A stretch of 64,000 nt of DNA from Uranotaenia lowii (GCF_029784155.1 NC_073692.1:21719944-21783943), one strand, 5' to 3'; shown: positions 11,251-23,764, numbered from the stretch's first letter. Numbers and translations are program-made. Notes: generated by a model not told the origin, from the sequence alone.

Positions 11251-12880
11251 CGCATGTTTTTCATCTTCACTTTTCATCTTGTCTAGTCTCTGAAATTTTA
11301 ACTTACACAGTAGGATTTATTTCTCTTCAAAAAAGTTTCGCTGACTGAATGTTTGAGTCAAGACCCATTTCTGGGTCGTAGTTTAAAAAATTGTTTTTAT
11401 TTTCTTCCTATAAAGCTAGGACATACTGTTTCTAGGGTACCAATCATTAAGAAAAACGATACTGCAGTCGGAGTTTCCACAAAAGCTTCCGGTAAAGAAT
11501 AATCACGTCCGCGCCAGCCAGCAGCACGTTCCTAAACTGAACCATTTGTTTTAATTATGTGAGCAGAGAAGCACTCCCTTTCCTCTACATAAATAGCGGA
11601 AGGAATAATTTAAGCACCATCATCATCACCCCACCATAAAAAGAGGAAACTGGCTCAGGATATTAGCTTTCCTATGTTGGTAGCTTCCGGGTGACCAAGT
11701 GCCACCTTGCAACAATAATACCTCTAGTATATAGCGTATAGTAGCTTCGCAGCTTCCAACCGGAAATTCGACACTTTGCAACGAGTGCCCTTTTCCACCT
11801 CTATAATGATCAACGATGGACGCCCGAGAAATTAGAAGCAGGTTGAAACAAAACTGAAACAACACGGGAAAAGAATCCGAAACGCTGCACTTTTTCTAAA
11901 GCTAAAGCTAATGATTCGCCAAACGAACGTGCTACAATTTTCTCTCATCAGAACGTGTTGATATCCTCCCGGAATAACCGATAGAAAGAAAGCCGAGCTC
12001 CCCCTTCTTGGAACCCACACGTTGAATCTTCCACGAAACCAAACAGCCAATACCGTTCAAATTAGCATAATTTATGCAAAATGTTTGCTTTCGATTTGCA
12101 TAGTTTAAGGGGTAGCAACGTTTCGGGAAGAATCTCTGCTGAACTAAACGCGCGGATGCTGTTGCTGGTTCTCTGCGTTCGTTCTTTCGTCGTCAACGAG
12201 AGCTAGTTGGATGCTGGGAATTTTCGGAAGCACGTGCTCCTTTCTACTGGTGAGGTACTTGCAGCCGACTTTGAAGCTCCAAGCGTTTGTCGAAGCTCGT
12301 GGTGTCGAAAGTTGACTGATTTGACTGCCACTAAACAGCAACGAGAGCACTAACACTCTTGGCTTGGTATCACATTGCTAGTTTTTGCCAGCTTGCTGCT
12401 GACGAACAGCAAAAGCAGTATCCTTTTTCACCCCAATTTGGCTTCTCCCGAAGCAGAATCGTGATCCTGAAACGCATCTGGCTGCCTACTGCTGCCTGCT
12501 GTTGGGGACCGAAAACGAGGGGAAACTAACAAGAAAAATGTTTGCACTTCCGGACGTTTTACCGGTTGTGCACATTGGCGTAGAACTACTTTTTGTTTGG
12601 ATCATAAAAAATAGCTTTTTATTTTCATTCCGTTTAGTTGCCTTTGCTTGTTGCAATAATGTCATTCGCAAGTTTGAAATTTATTGCATTGCATTTGGAG
12701 AAATAATATGCTACTTTAGAAGTTTGATTATTAAATACATAAAACTTTATTTGATGGTTAGGAAGTTATGTCTTTGGTCGATTGCACCTGAGAAAATTTT
12801 TATTAACATCTGCCTGAATAAAAAATATTGGTGAAATTTGATTCTAAATTAAATTTCCATTCATTAATTTTTTTTTTTTT
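11251..12880. other. Higher-complexity unique island, possible conserved intronic/regulatory DNA
   Basis: From about 11400 to 12700 the sequence is more GC-balanced and non-repetitive. It contains a 'catcatcatcacc' tract (11619-11632) and AT-rich octamer-like words such as 'atttgcat' and 'tttatgcaaa' near 12070-12100. Minus-strand frames at 11626-11865, 11832-12050 and 12144-12356 are open but match no domain I recognise and lack convincing exon structure. It may be a regulatory block or carry UTR exons. Confidence 0.35.
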
Positions 12881-13186
12881 TAATTTTACGCTACAGTCAA
12901 TTATCCTGAAGGGATGTTTAGATAAACGCGTTTTCGTAGAGCTCTAGACTTATTCAGTTATTCCACCCAAAAAGTACCTACATCGGAAAGTTTGAACCGT
13001 GTAAACCTGTTATAAGTGAATATTCAAGCCCTGCCAAATAAAGTTAAGCGCGATTGTGGACACAAAAGGACAAAAAGTTAAGTTTTTGTGATCACCCAGA
13101 AAATAATTTTCTGTAAGCAGACTTTATTGAAAGCTCCCTTCAGAAGTTTGTACTTCAAAACACCACCTTTCGAACATCTATAAAAA

Positions 13187-14005
13187 ATGTCGAAGTCAAC
13201 TCGCTCAACAACGCCGTCATCTCTGCTTGTTGACTTGGAATCGCAAGCAAAAAAGCGCTCCAGAGAAGACATCAATTTGACTAGTACCGAAACTATTGGA
13301 AGTTTCGACGAACTGTGGAGAAACATCGAGGCTAAGTTAACTGATTCTCATTCGCGCCTCGAAGAAAAAATTGACAACTGCCATACCGAACTTGCGAAAA
13401 GAATAGTCACCATCGAACAGGAGGTTTCTTCCTTTCGAAAAGAGTGTTTTGCCCAAATTAACTCGCTAAACTCTGAGGTAAAAATTTTGCATGAGGAATG
13501 TTTTACAACTGCTGAAGCTGTAGAGCGTTTGGGAAGAAGCCGCGAGATTATAATATCTGGAATTCCTTATGAAGAGAACGAAAACCTGACCATCATCTTT
13601 CAGAATATAATCAAACAGTTGAGCTACAATGTATGCCCCATAGTTGAGCTCAAAAGATTAGCAAAGACCCCAATTGCCTCCGGAACTTCACCTCTTATAT
13701 TGTGTGAGTTTGCCATGAGAAGTTCTATGTCCGAGTTCTATAAACGATACATCACACAACGCAATCTATCGCTACGTCACGTAGGATTTGATTCGGATAA
13801 CCGTATTTTTATCAACGAACATCTCACTCCACTAGCCAGAGGAATCAGAACAGAAGCAATAAAACTTAAAAAACAAGGTCTCGTTGAAAAGGTGAACTCG
13901 AGAGATGGAATCGTTCGAGTAAAATTAATCCATCAAGCCGAAATGGTGTCCATCAGAAACAAAGATCACCTTGCTGAAATTTGCAATAAAACCCTATCCA
14001 ACTAA
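13187..14005 (+). CDS. Non-LTR retrotransposon ORF1 (RNA-binding/chaperone protein)
   Basis: An intact 272-residue frame starting at a true ATG and ending in TAA. Residues 1-40 are Ser/Thr- and Lys-rich. Residues about 45-115 form a likely coiled coil (ELWRNIEAKL, LEEKIDNCHTEL, IEQEVSSFRKE). An RRM-like strand begins near residue 124 (EIIISGIP). The C terminus (about 207-248, 'IFINEHLTPLARGIR', then KLKKQG and RDGIVRVKL) resembles the FP-protein-like C-terminal domain common in ORF1 proteins of insect CR1/L2-type elements. There is no CCHC zinc knuckle. Such proteins coat element RNA and aid reverse transcription. ORF2 starts 52 nt downstream. Confidence 0.75.
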   Translation: MSKSTRSTTPSSLLVDLESQAKKRSREDINLTSTETIGSFDELWRNIEAKLTDSHSRLEEKIDNCHTELAKRIVTIEQEVSSFRKECFAQINSLNSEVKILHEECFTTAEAVERLGRSREIIISGIPYEENENLTIIFQNIIKQLSYNVCPIVELKRLAKTPIASGTSPLILCEFAMRSSMSEFYKRYITQRNLSLRHVGFDSDNRIFINEHLTPLARGIRTEAIKLKKQGLVEKVNSRDGIVRVKLIHQAEMVSIRNKDHLAEICNKTLSN

Positions 14006-14057
14006 GCTATTCTTTTCCTTCCCATTTCTCATTTTTCATGGTAATGAAAATGCCTCT

Positions 14058-16840
14058 ATGGATCATGCAATTCCTAATGCTGTGATTCACAGTGTTCTAT
14101 GTGACGATATGCTCAATATTTGTCACATCAATGTTCAAAGCCTCTGCGCTCGTAACTTATCAAAATTTCTTGAACTCAAACATCTATTTACGAAAAGCAA
14201 AATAGATATTATTTTTATGACCGAAACGTTTTGAAACTGTTAGCGATATTGTAATCTCAATTGACGGTTTCAATTTAATTAGGAATGATCGCAACAGGCA
14301 TGGAGGCGGTGTTTGCATTTATTTTAGAAACAATCTAAAATGTAGAGTTCTCATGAAATCTGAAAATAGCGAGGTACACTGCACCGAATTTATTTTGGCT
14401 GAATTCCTTATGAATGAAAATATACTCTTCTTCGGCCCTTATTACAACCCTCCTGAAAACGACTGCTCTGAATTACTTCAAACTCATGTTCAACATTATG
14501 CTCTGAATTGTGACAGTTCTTTTTTCATCGGTGATTTTAATGCTGATCTTTTAAAACAATCTGGGAGGATCCAAAAGTTTAAAGAATTCATGAGTGGCTC
14601 AAATTTTCACTGTGTCAATAGAGAACCCACGTTTTTCCATAATACCGGTAGTTCTTTACTAGATTTACTTTTAGCAGATTCTCCTGATGTCATTCACCGA
14701 TTTAGTCAAATTTCTTTGCCAGGTATTTCGCACCATGACTTAATTTTTGCATCGCTTGATTTCCCAAAAATGATTCCGCAAGATGGTTTTTGGTTTCGTG
14801 ATTACAAAAACTTTGATGTAAATTCACTCTCGGCTTTTCTCGAAGGATCGGATTGGACCCGTTTCCATAGCATTGAAGATTCTGATATGCTAGTTGATAT
14901 TTTTAATAATTATTTGCTAGGAATTCACGAGTCTTTCTTTCCGCTAAAATATCGTAGAAACCGTAAGAATGAATGGTTCAACCATGAAATAAATCATGCT
15001 ATCATAAACAGAAATTTGGCCTATAATTCTTGGAAGAATTCCAAGTCTATCGAAGATAGAAATAAGTACAAATCCCTACGAAATAAAGTGAACATGATGA
15101 TTACTAAAACAAAAACTGCGCGTGAAAAAAATCGCCTCAATCTTGATTTACCTGCCAGGTTATTTTGGAATAACTTGAGGAGTTTGGCTTGAAAAAATCT
15201 GCAGGAAATTTGGCTGTGTCAAACTTCTCTGCTGCCGAAATAAACAATTATTTCTCTTCTAACTTTAATCATCTCGAAGTTGAAGAATTGCATTGCCCTT
15301 CTAACTCACAAGGATTTGAATTTAAATCAATAGAAGACTACGAAATCATTAACGCTGTTAATTCGGTTAAATCGAATGCTCTAGGAGTGGATGAAATACC
15401 AATCCGTCTAATTAAAATGACTTTACCATTCATTCTACCTGCACTTAGTCACATTTTTAATACCATTATAAAAACTTCCAAATTTCCATACCAATGGAAA
15501 AAATCTAAAGTAATTCCAATCCCAAAAAAAACGAAAGCACTTGACTTGGCTAACTTAAGACCTATTAGTATACTGAGTGCAATTTCAAAAATTTTTGAAA
15601 AATTAGTCAAACAACAAATGACACTCTACCTTAATCAAAATAATATGTTAAATGAATTTCAATCTGGTTTTCGCTCATCTCACAGCACAGAAACTGCACT
15701 CATGAAAGTGCATAACGATATTGCGTATAACTTAGACAAAAAAGGAATTGCTATACTTTTGATGATAGATTTTGCAAAAGCCTTTGATCGTGTTTCACAT
15801 ACTGTATTTATCAATAAATTGATTTCCAAATATAATTTTTCCAGTTCAGCTGTAAAAATGGTGCAATCTTACCTAAAAGGCCGTTCTCAATCTGTTTTCT
15901 TCAATGGATGCAACTCTGAGTTTGTAACAATCGAATCGGGTGTTCCTCAAGGATCAATTCTAGGGCCTTTGTTCTTTTCGCTCTTCATTAACGATCTCCC
16001 TTCCGTTTTAGAACATTGCTCTATTCATCTTTTCGCAGATGATGTGCAAATTTATCTTTGCTCTAAGCGCAATTCAAATATAAATGATTTCTTTGATAAA
16101 ATAAATCACGATCTTGCAAAGCTGAATCAATGGTCTTATGCAAACCTTCTCCCAATCAATCCATCAAAAACTAAAGCCTTGCTTTTTGGTAAACAATTAT
16201 CTACTTCAGTTTACCGGCAACTTATCCTCAATAATAGTGTTATTCAGTTTGTAGATTACGCCGAAAACCTTGGTGTTGTTTTGACAGAGATCTAACCTGG
16301 CATCGACATGTTAATACTCAATGCGGCAAGATTTATGGTGCAATAAAAAGATTAAACCTAACAAATAAACATTTAGATTCAGCTACAAAATTAAAACTTT
16401 TCAAGACTTATGTTTATCCTTTGTTTATTTACAGTGATTTTGTTTATTTGAATGCATTTGATAGATCTGTGAATAAGTTGCGAGTAGCCCTCAACTCCTG
16501 TGTGCGATATATCTTCAACTTGTCACGTTATTCTCGAGTTTCCCATCTTCAAAAAGTTCTCATTGGTTGTTCATTCGAAAATTTCTATAAATTCCGATCA
16601 TGCATGGTGATGCATCGAATTATCAGCACTGGAAAGCCAGATTATTTGAAAAATTTGCTCACTCCGCTAAGAAATTCTCGCACTGGAAACATACTCATCC
16701 CTCCGCACAGCTCCTGTTATTATGGCAGATCCTTTTTTGTTAGAGGCATTGTAAATTGGAATAGTCTCCCAACTAATTTAAAACTAATCAACAAGAAATC
16801 AGAGTTTAAAAGAAGTCTGCTAGAAGAATATATGGAGTAA
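14058..16840 (+). pseudogene. Non-LTR retrotransposon ORF2 (endonuclease-reverse transcriptase), three frameshifts
   Basis: The first ATG in phase is 14058. The apurinic-type endonuclease region shows NICHINVQSL, FMTETF, GGGVCIYF, IGDFNADLL and ISHHDL. The reverse transcriptase region (about 15350-16200) shows LRPISIL, MIDFAKAFDR, GVPQGSILGP and the catalytic FADD at about 16034-16045. A thumb and a C-terminal tail follow to a TAA at 16838-16840. Reading shifts by one base near 14229-14232 (an extra T in a T run), near 15180-15190 (a base lost just before the TGA at 15190) and near 16284 (a base lost before the TAA at 16293). All domains are otherwise open, so the copy was probably active recently but cannot now make full-length ORF2. 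Confidence 0.85.
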
Positions 16841-16970
16841 AACGACATGATTTAATTTAGAATTGCGAAAATGGAACGATTTGAATATAAGTTCAAAAAA
16901 ATCAAGAAACATCCAGCACATTGTAACAGTTTAAAAGATTGTAATCTTACGTTACATAAATAAAACAAAG

Positions 16971-17739
<769 letters not shown>

Positions 17740-18275
17740 CCTATCTGTCCCAACAGCTTTAAAATCAGCGCTTTCTTAACCATTTCGGCCTGTTTCCACC
17801 GGAAGGCCAAACCAAAACTAACATTTAGCCAATTCTATCTTTTTAAAATGGAAGGCTAAACCAAAACAAACAATCGACAGAAGCTGCCACAAAAATTTTT
17901 GCTTCATAAGCCTATCCGTCCTTTTCAACCGGAAGGCGAAATCAAAACAAACAATCAGCAGAACCCTAAAAAATCTGCGCTTTCAAAGCCAATTCCGTCT
18001 TTTTATACTGGAAGGCCAAACCAAAACAAACATTCACCGAAGGCTGCCTTAAAATATGCGATTCCTAAGCCGATTCCGCCATTTTTCATCGGGAAGCGAA
18101 ATCAAAACAATCATAGCAGCTGCCTTAAAAACTGCGCTTTTGAATCTCTCCTTCATATTTACCGGAGAAACAAACAATCAGAGCAGCAGCCTTAACAATC
18201 TGCGCTTTTCCAGCGTCTTTGTTTTGTTTACTGGAGGAACGAACATTCAAAGCAGCAGCTTTAACAATCTGCTTT
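17740..18275 (+). repeat. Degenerate ~80-bp tandem repeat, partly open in frame
   Basis: About seven units share a 'ccggaaggc.aaaccaaaacaaaca' core, with GGAAG/GGAGG anchors at 17801, 17850, 17931, 18010, 18091, 18164 and 18233. Central spacing is 79-81 bp and it shortens at both ends. In one frame (17899-18195) the middle units translate as imperfect 27-residue repeats built around KPIP.F..G..NQN. The bordering units contain indels, so coding is doubtful. Origin unknown. Confidence 0.75.
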
Positions 18276-18278
18276 GGC

Positions 18279-18470
18279 AATCTGTGCTTATCTTACCAAC
18301 TACGCCATTGTCGTGAGTTTACGATTCTTACGAATCTCAACTCAGAGATTCACTCAGACACGTACAAGAAAAGATCAATGACTGAATTTGTTTTGCCTAA
18401 TGTTTCCAAAATGACAAATGTTGCCATTTAAATTTATTATATTTTATTTATATTCAGTGTTGCTGAATAC
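18279..18470 (+). mobile_element. SINE family A, 3' portion
   Basis: The segment from 'cttatcttaccaactacgcc' through 'gattcactcagacacgt' and 'ttttgcctaatg' to 'tttatttatattcagt' recurs at 19716-20142, where it is joined to a tRNA-like head and interrupted by another SINE. Here only the body and tail are present, attached to the end of the 80-bp array. Confidence 0.6.
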
Positions 18471-18639
18471 ATTTATTATGTTGTATAAATTTTATTAAAT
18501 ACTTGCTGATCCCATACGAACTCCGTTTCGCTTTCAACTTTGAATATGTCATGAAAAGTTTGTATGAAAGTCAATTACCGAGTATTTTCCAGATGCACTT
18601 CCGATTTCATTGTTAAGTAATAATTGCAAAAATATTGGA

Positions 18640-19500
18640 CAATCACTTTTTCTGTCGCCTGCTACTAAATTTGAAATCAGGAATCAATCGACCGTACCAA
18701 AAAAACCCCTGTGTATAAATTTCGTTTCGATTGTTGCATAACAACGCAATTATTGCCAAAAAATTAGACCCCTTTCGATGCTCTCTTAAACAATCTTTGA
18801 AATCTGAAATTGATTGCCCTTCCCTCTAAACTCCCGTGTGCAAATTTTCAAAGCAATCCATTGCATAATAACGTCAATATTGTTAAAAACAGTGAAATAT
18901 TATTTAATATGGACGACCCCTGTCTTCGACACCTAGCAAACATTTGACATCTGAAATCGATTGCGCGTTCTCGAAAACTACCGTGTGCAAATTTGCATCC
19001 CAATCCGATATCAATTAACGACGATATTGCAAAAAACATTGAAAGGTTAATATGGACGATCCCCTCTGCCGGCCCCTTACACTGAATTTAATACCTGAAA
19101 TCTATTGCTCGTTCTCCAAACTCTCGTATACCAATTTTCATCTAAATCCGATGTATAAAAACGTCAATATCACTAAGGTATTGAAAAGTTGATATGGACG
19201 ACCCCGTTTGCCGGTCCCTTACACAGAATTTGATACCTCAAATCGATTGCACGTCCCTAAAAACATCCGAGTGCAAATTTTCTTTTCAATCCGATGAATA
19301 ATAACGTCAATATCACAAAAGTATTGAAAAGTTAATATGGACGACCCCTTTTGCCGACCCCTGACCCCAAATTCAATACCTGAAATCGATTTCTTATCTT
19401 TCAAAACCCCCATGTGCGAATTTTCATCACGATCCGACGAAAAGTAACGTGAATAACGCGAAAACAATATTTGTCTTGAATGGAAGACCCCCTTCAGAAA
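18640..19500 (+). repeat. 143-bp tandem repeat array
   Basis: The phrase 'atatggacgaccc' recurs at 18911, 19054, 19196, 19339 and (as tggaagaccc) 19482: spacings of 143, 142, 143 and 143 bp. An older unit lies about 148 bp upstream. Each unit also carries 'acctgaaatcgattg', 'cgtgtgcaaattttca' and 'aacgtcaatat'. The regular spacing with moderate divergence indicates old tandem amplification. Confidence 0.9.
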
Positions 19501-19606
19501 GGGTCAACCAAAATTCTGAAAACATTTTTCATCATTCTTGGTCCTAATGAGCATCCATGCCAAATTTCAGCTCTCTAGCTCTTAAGACGGCTGAGCCTAT
19601 GGAGGA

Positions 19607-19652
19607 CAAACAAACAAACAAACAAACAAACAAACAAACAAACAAACAAACC
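19607..19652 (+). repeat. (ACAA)n microsatellite
   Basis: About eleven 'acaa' units at the 3' end of the CTGACC element. Other copies of the family end in (ACAG)n or TATA-rich tails (34293-34310, 24050-24065). Confidence 0.9.
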
Positions 19653-19655
19653 CCT

Positions 19656-20142
19656 AGTTTTGGTATGCCAGATGTACTGGGTTCGATTCTCGGTATCGGC
19701 AAGAAATCTTGCTTATCTTACCAACTACGCCATTGTCGTGATTTTTTTTTTTTTTTTTTTTAACGAACACAAACACATACAGGATCTCAATGAAACTTAA
19801 TGTTTCCTCGAAGAGATTCCTTTCACTTAACTCTAAGCGTACATCTTTCGAGGACATGATGGCTAGCATCTTGCTAATGCTAAAACCACCAACCCATAGA
19901 AAATGTACTATGTATGCCGTGACCGGGATTTGATCTCATGACCGTTGGCTTAGAAGACTGGAAGGTTATCCTCTACGCCACGGGCTGCGGTTTTACGATT
20001 CTTATGAATCTCAACTCAGAGATTCACTCAGACACGTCTATCACTCACAAGAATAGATCAATGACGGAATTTTTTTTTTTGTTTTGCCTAGTAATTCTAA
20101 AATGACAAACGTTACCATAGAAATTCATTTTATTTATATTCA
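19656..20142 (+). mobile_element. SINE family A, interrupted by a second SINE
   Basis: The head carries a Pol III B-box-like sequence (GGGTTCGATTCTCGG, 19680-19694). The body matches 18279-18470 but is split after 'cattgtcgtga': the body resumes at about 19992 with 'tttacgattcttatgaatc'. The order of events is therefore clear: family A inserted first, then the element at 19741-19991. Confidence 0.65.
19741..19991 (-). mobile_element. tRNA-Arg-like SINE, family B, nested
   Basis: On the minus strand the element starts with a tRNA-like head (from about 19988: 'gcccgtggcgtagaggata', anticodon-arm sequence CCAGTCTTCTAAG with TCT, B box GAGATCAAATCCCGG). It ends in an A run, seen as a T run at 19742-19762 on the plus strand. 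The head resembles tRNA-Arg(TCT). It lies inside SINE family A. Confidence 0.7.
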
Positions 20143-20157
20143 GTCCCAAGCAACCAA

Positions 20158-20565
20158 AAGTCACATATTTACTTGATTGAAGTCTTTGAAAGTTACATAT
20201 TGGCTGACAAAGAGAATCAACTTCCCAATAAAGGGCACAAAAGTGCTCAATACGGGATTTGGTTAGTTACAAAAAGTGCACTGAAGTGCTTTCAAAATCA
20301 AATCACCACTTCGAATTTTAATTTCAGTTAGAACAACATCTAGGCGTGGTCTCGTGGTAGCGTGTTCGATTTTCACCACGAAGGTCGGGGCTCGATCCCC
20401 AAGCCGGGCAATTTTTTTTTCAATAAGTAATTTAGTAATTGAGTCGTGTTTGGAATCCGGCGCGTGGCATCATAACGGCACCGGTACAGAACACAGTAAA
20501 TAATCAAGAGAAGGTGATATGAACCAAAGCCAAGGTTCAGTTAGATAGAGAGAGATTTTTTGCTC
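20158..20565 (+). mobile_element. tRNA-derived SINE, family C
   Basis: A tRNA-like head at 20343-20410 has an A-box-like 'tggtctcgtggtagcg' and B box GGCTCGATCCC, then a T run at 20411-20420. The body contains 'accggtacagaacacagtaa' and continues to about 20560. The extent to the left (20158-20342) is uncertain. The anticodon arm reads TTTTCAC and is poorly paired, so this is a SINE head rather than a functional tRNA. Confidence 0.65.
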
Positions 20566-21706
20566 ATTTTATGATTTTTGGAAGCTGAATTAAGAGGCAG
20601 CTGAGAGCTGAATAGAAGAACATTAAGACTTGTTTTGGAACTTGAAAGTTTCAATAAGATATTAAATTTTAAGCTGCAGAGAACGTACTTCATATCAATG
20701 ATGGGGCTGAGTAAGCGTTTTTATACCTGTTTTATGGGACTGTTGGTGGCTTGGGAGCCTAAAAACTTGCAATAGTATCATATTGACAATCTTTGTCGGA
20801 TTAGTGTGAAAATTTACATCATTCTGTTTATTGTGACATATAGTTTTTTGTGAAAATAACTAAATCAGAAAAAAATCTGGCATATTTCCAAAAATCAATA
20901 AAAAACTCAAAAAATCAGGCAAATCCTGAAAATTAGGCACATTGGCAACCCTGATTGTAAAGCGGTTGTTGAAATTTTTATAATTGCTATTCCAAATACA
21001 AGAACTCTCTATCTTTTGCATCCCCCGTTTCAAATACAACAAACACACACAAGGCTTTTTTCTCACTTAAAGCCCGTACACGGGAACAATTCTCTTCAGG
21101 ATAGGCGGAATTTTTATCATATCCGATTTAATCCGACTTCAAGTAATTATTTTTACAAACACTTACTTAATTGGTAGAAATCGCAGTAACGTCGTTAACG
21201 ACTTAGGCTATCATTTCTAGTGCGATTTTATCATTCCTGGGATGACACTTTTTTACAGCCTGGTCATATACTGAACTTTTCGATTATTTTTTTAATGAAT
21301 AATTGGTCTCTACAGGGAAAATTTACTGAAAACTGAGTACAAAAAAGGATAACATTTCAAATAACCGCGAATTAGCAAACTTTGAAAACTTGTAGCAGAT
21401 TCAATTCTTTTTGTAAGCAAAATAACATGAATTTAGTAACCGTATATTTAAAACAATTTTGCCATCTGTAAAACAGTTTTAACAAGAGGTGAAATAAAAC
21501 CTACGTTTTTAAGACTACCTTTTAAAATTTTTGTTCGCAAAAAATGAATATAACTATTTAAAAAGTTAGGAACTTTTTTTAACTGACATCAAAATGTTTC
21601 CATTGATGTATGTTGTTATCGTTTATCTCACGTCTCAGACTGTTATACAAAATAGTTTAGATTTTTGAGCATCCCATCTACTTTAGTAGTGTAGGTTGAA
21701 GTAGTA
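20566..21706. other. Non-coding stretch with diverged dispersed repeats
   Basis: The segments 20570-20830 and 21098-21250 resemble 22520-22700 and 23105-23260 respectively ('catattgacaat', 'ttatcatttctagtgcgatttt' against 'ttatcatttctgatacaattt'). This marks a partly duplicated old repeat. No gene is seen. Confidence 0.45.
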
Positions 21707-21921
21707 GGGTAACGGACTTATTTTGGACCAGAGGACCTATTTTGGACCACCTTGTCTAGCTCTCTAATAAAGTAACATATCATGGAATTTTTTAGCAGAT
21801 ATAGTTGAAGCCCGGGCACTTAATGTTGTGTACTAATTTTTTTCGTTATTAGTTGCTTCATAAGAGAGCTAGATAAGGAGGTCCAAAATAGGTCTCCTGG
21901 TCCAAAATAAGTCCATTACCC
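21707..21921. mobile_element. Palindromic MITE with TA target duplication
   Basis: A 215-bp element with long inverted ends: GGGTAACGGACTTATTTTGG at the left and its near complement 'ccaaaataagtccattaccc' at the right. A second nested inverted pair ('ggacctattttggacc', 'ggtccaaaatagg') and 'agctctct/agagagct' follow. TA flanks both sides (21705-21706, 21922-21923), consistent with a Tc1/mariner-type MITE. Non-coding. Confidence 0.8.
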
Positions 21922-21923
21922 TA

Positions 21924-23764
21924 TATAGTAGACAATAGAGCGCTCAAGTTGACGAGATAACGAAGAGCAGTAGAAAAGGCAAAAATAAAACCGGCAGTTC
22001 ACTGCCCTCCGAACTATCAACCATCGTCTATCGCGTAAGAATATAATCGTCTGAGAAATCGGAATAAAAATCAGTTGTTAATCAGTTTAAGCGAATTTTT
22101 GTTATTGCATTTAGAATAAATAAAGATCAGGAATAAGTTCGGCAAATACGTCGTGTGTGAATTCGGAAAGTTTATAAAAACCTCACAAGCCTGCATGCAT
22201 GAATCTATAACGAATATTGACCAGGATTTAAGCCCACCATACTTGCATGCCAAACGTTAACTGTTTTGGAGGGATTTTTGTTCGTGTGATCACCTTGATC
22301 ATTTTAACGGATTTACGAGTGATTTGGTCGGCGATCCCGGTTAGAACACATGTTTTGAAATTAATAATAGCAGTGGAATCGATTTAAAATTATTTACTTC
22401 AGGAGCGTCAAATTGATACTCAAGAATAAGGGGTTTTTTTGGGCCCTTAGGGAGCGTCCATAAAAAACAAAATGAAAGATATTATGAATTTATGACGGGC
22501 CGCTGAAGAAATTGTTTTGTTATGATGTGCCTGAAAAAGTAACAAGCCTTAAAACTTCCAATTGCGTCATATTGACAATTTAGAGCGAATCAGGATTAAG
22601 ATCATTACTTAAATTTTTTAAAGACTAATATTTTGAAAGCTGATAAAGTTTTTAATGCGTTTTGGTGTGCTATTTTATGATTTCTTTTGAAAAATAAAAG
22701 AGTTATGTAGCTTTGAAATATGGTTTTATTTTATTTACAGAAAAATCTAATCGAATTTAACTCGAAATTTAAGAATGAAAAAAATGTGTCTTTAAGTCGT
22801 AAAAACGTATCCGATTTTCAGTTTTGGAGAATTTCTATTTCTAAACAACGAAAACTACACCAAATGTGCTTCATCTTACATGTTATTCGTACCTATCGGA
22901 AGAATGCAATAGAGCGCAAGACTTTGCTGTCATAGTCAAATCGTTGCCAGCGACAATATTTTTCAATTCTCTCATTGGTCAATATTACTCAATTCCCATC
23001 TGATTTTTTGCCATCTGGATGCACTGCTGATTGGAGAAAGAGCATGACGATTCACTTGAAGTCGGGTGAGGGTAACATCATTTCAAAATTTACAAACATG
23101 GTGGATTTTCTATCAAATCCAATTTAAACTGACTTCAGCCGACATTTTATACGATCTTTTCACTATGCACTTGGAATTGCGATTCGCAACACCATTGTAA
23201 AAGACTTAAGTTATCATTTCTGATACAATTTCATGTTTGCTGGGGATAATCATACCGCTTGTACATCAAAAGTTTTAAGGTTTGTATCGACCTCAAACTA
23301 AACTAGTCAGGAAAAACTATTGGTTTCACCAGTTTTTTTGATTTTACAAAACTATACGATTTTCACCCTACTTAGAAAAAGGAGTGAGTTAAGTAATGAA
23401 AAACGCATAAAGCACCAAATTCAGTCATTTTTGGTTTCGTTCGAATTAAATTTTACATTTTTATGTCAAAAATGTTTTTGAAGAAAAAGCATGAATATGT
23501 TGCATACATTCAGGGGTTAAAATGCGACAAAAAGTTCTACTAGCTAATATTATGAAAATTAATGTTTAGATAGATGAAATTTGAAAATTGACAAAAACGT
23601 TATGATAAATAATAATATTACAGTATGCGGAAACGAAATCGATGCAGTCTTCCATCGCAGAGATTCGTTCTCTTTCAAATTAAGTTGGGTTTTGAGATAC
23701 AGTTTAGGCTCAAGATTATATTTTTTTGTTTTTTTGCTCAACGGGATATTCTCGTATATATCAA
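21924..23764. other. Non-coding stretch with repeat remnants
   Basis: No gene is supported. Open frames at 22720-22935 and 23559-23807 are short, overlap on opposite strands and lack motifs. Part of 22500-23300 is a diverged copy of 20570-21250. Confidence 0.45.

Larger units (their letters stand above)
18500..19655 (+). mobile_element. 'CTGACC' dispersed element with internal 143-bp tandem units
   Basis: It begins with 'tgatcccatacgaactccg', a variant of the 'ctagctgacccgrta.g..' start also seen at 23766 (plus) and at 27796 (minus). The interior consists of tandem units (listed separately). It ends in 'gacggctgagcctatggagg' followed by an (ACAA)n tract. No protein is encoded. It appears to be a non-autonomous dispersed repeat whose length varies with unit number. 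Family name not recognised. Confidence 0.6.

Noticed and set aside
13078..13326. 82-codon minus-strand frame
   Set aside because: Antisense shadow of the non-LTR ORF1 start region.
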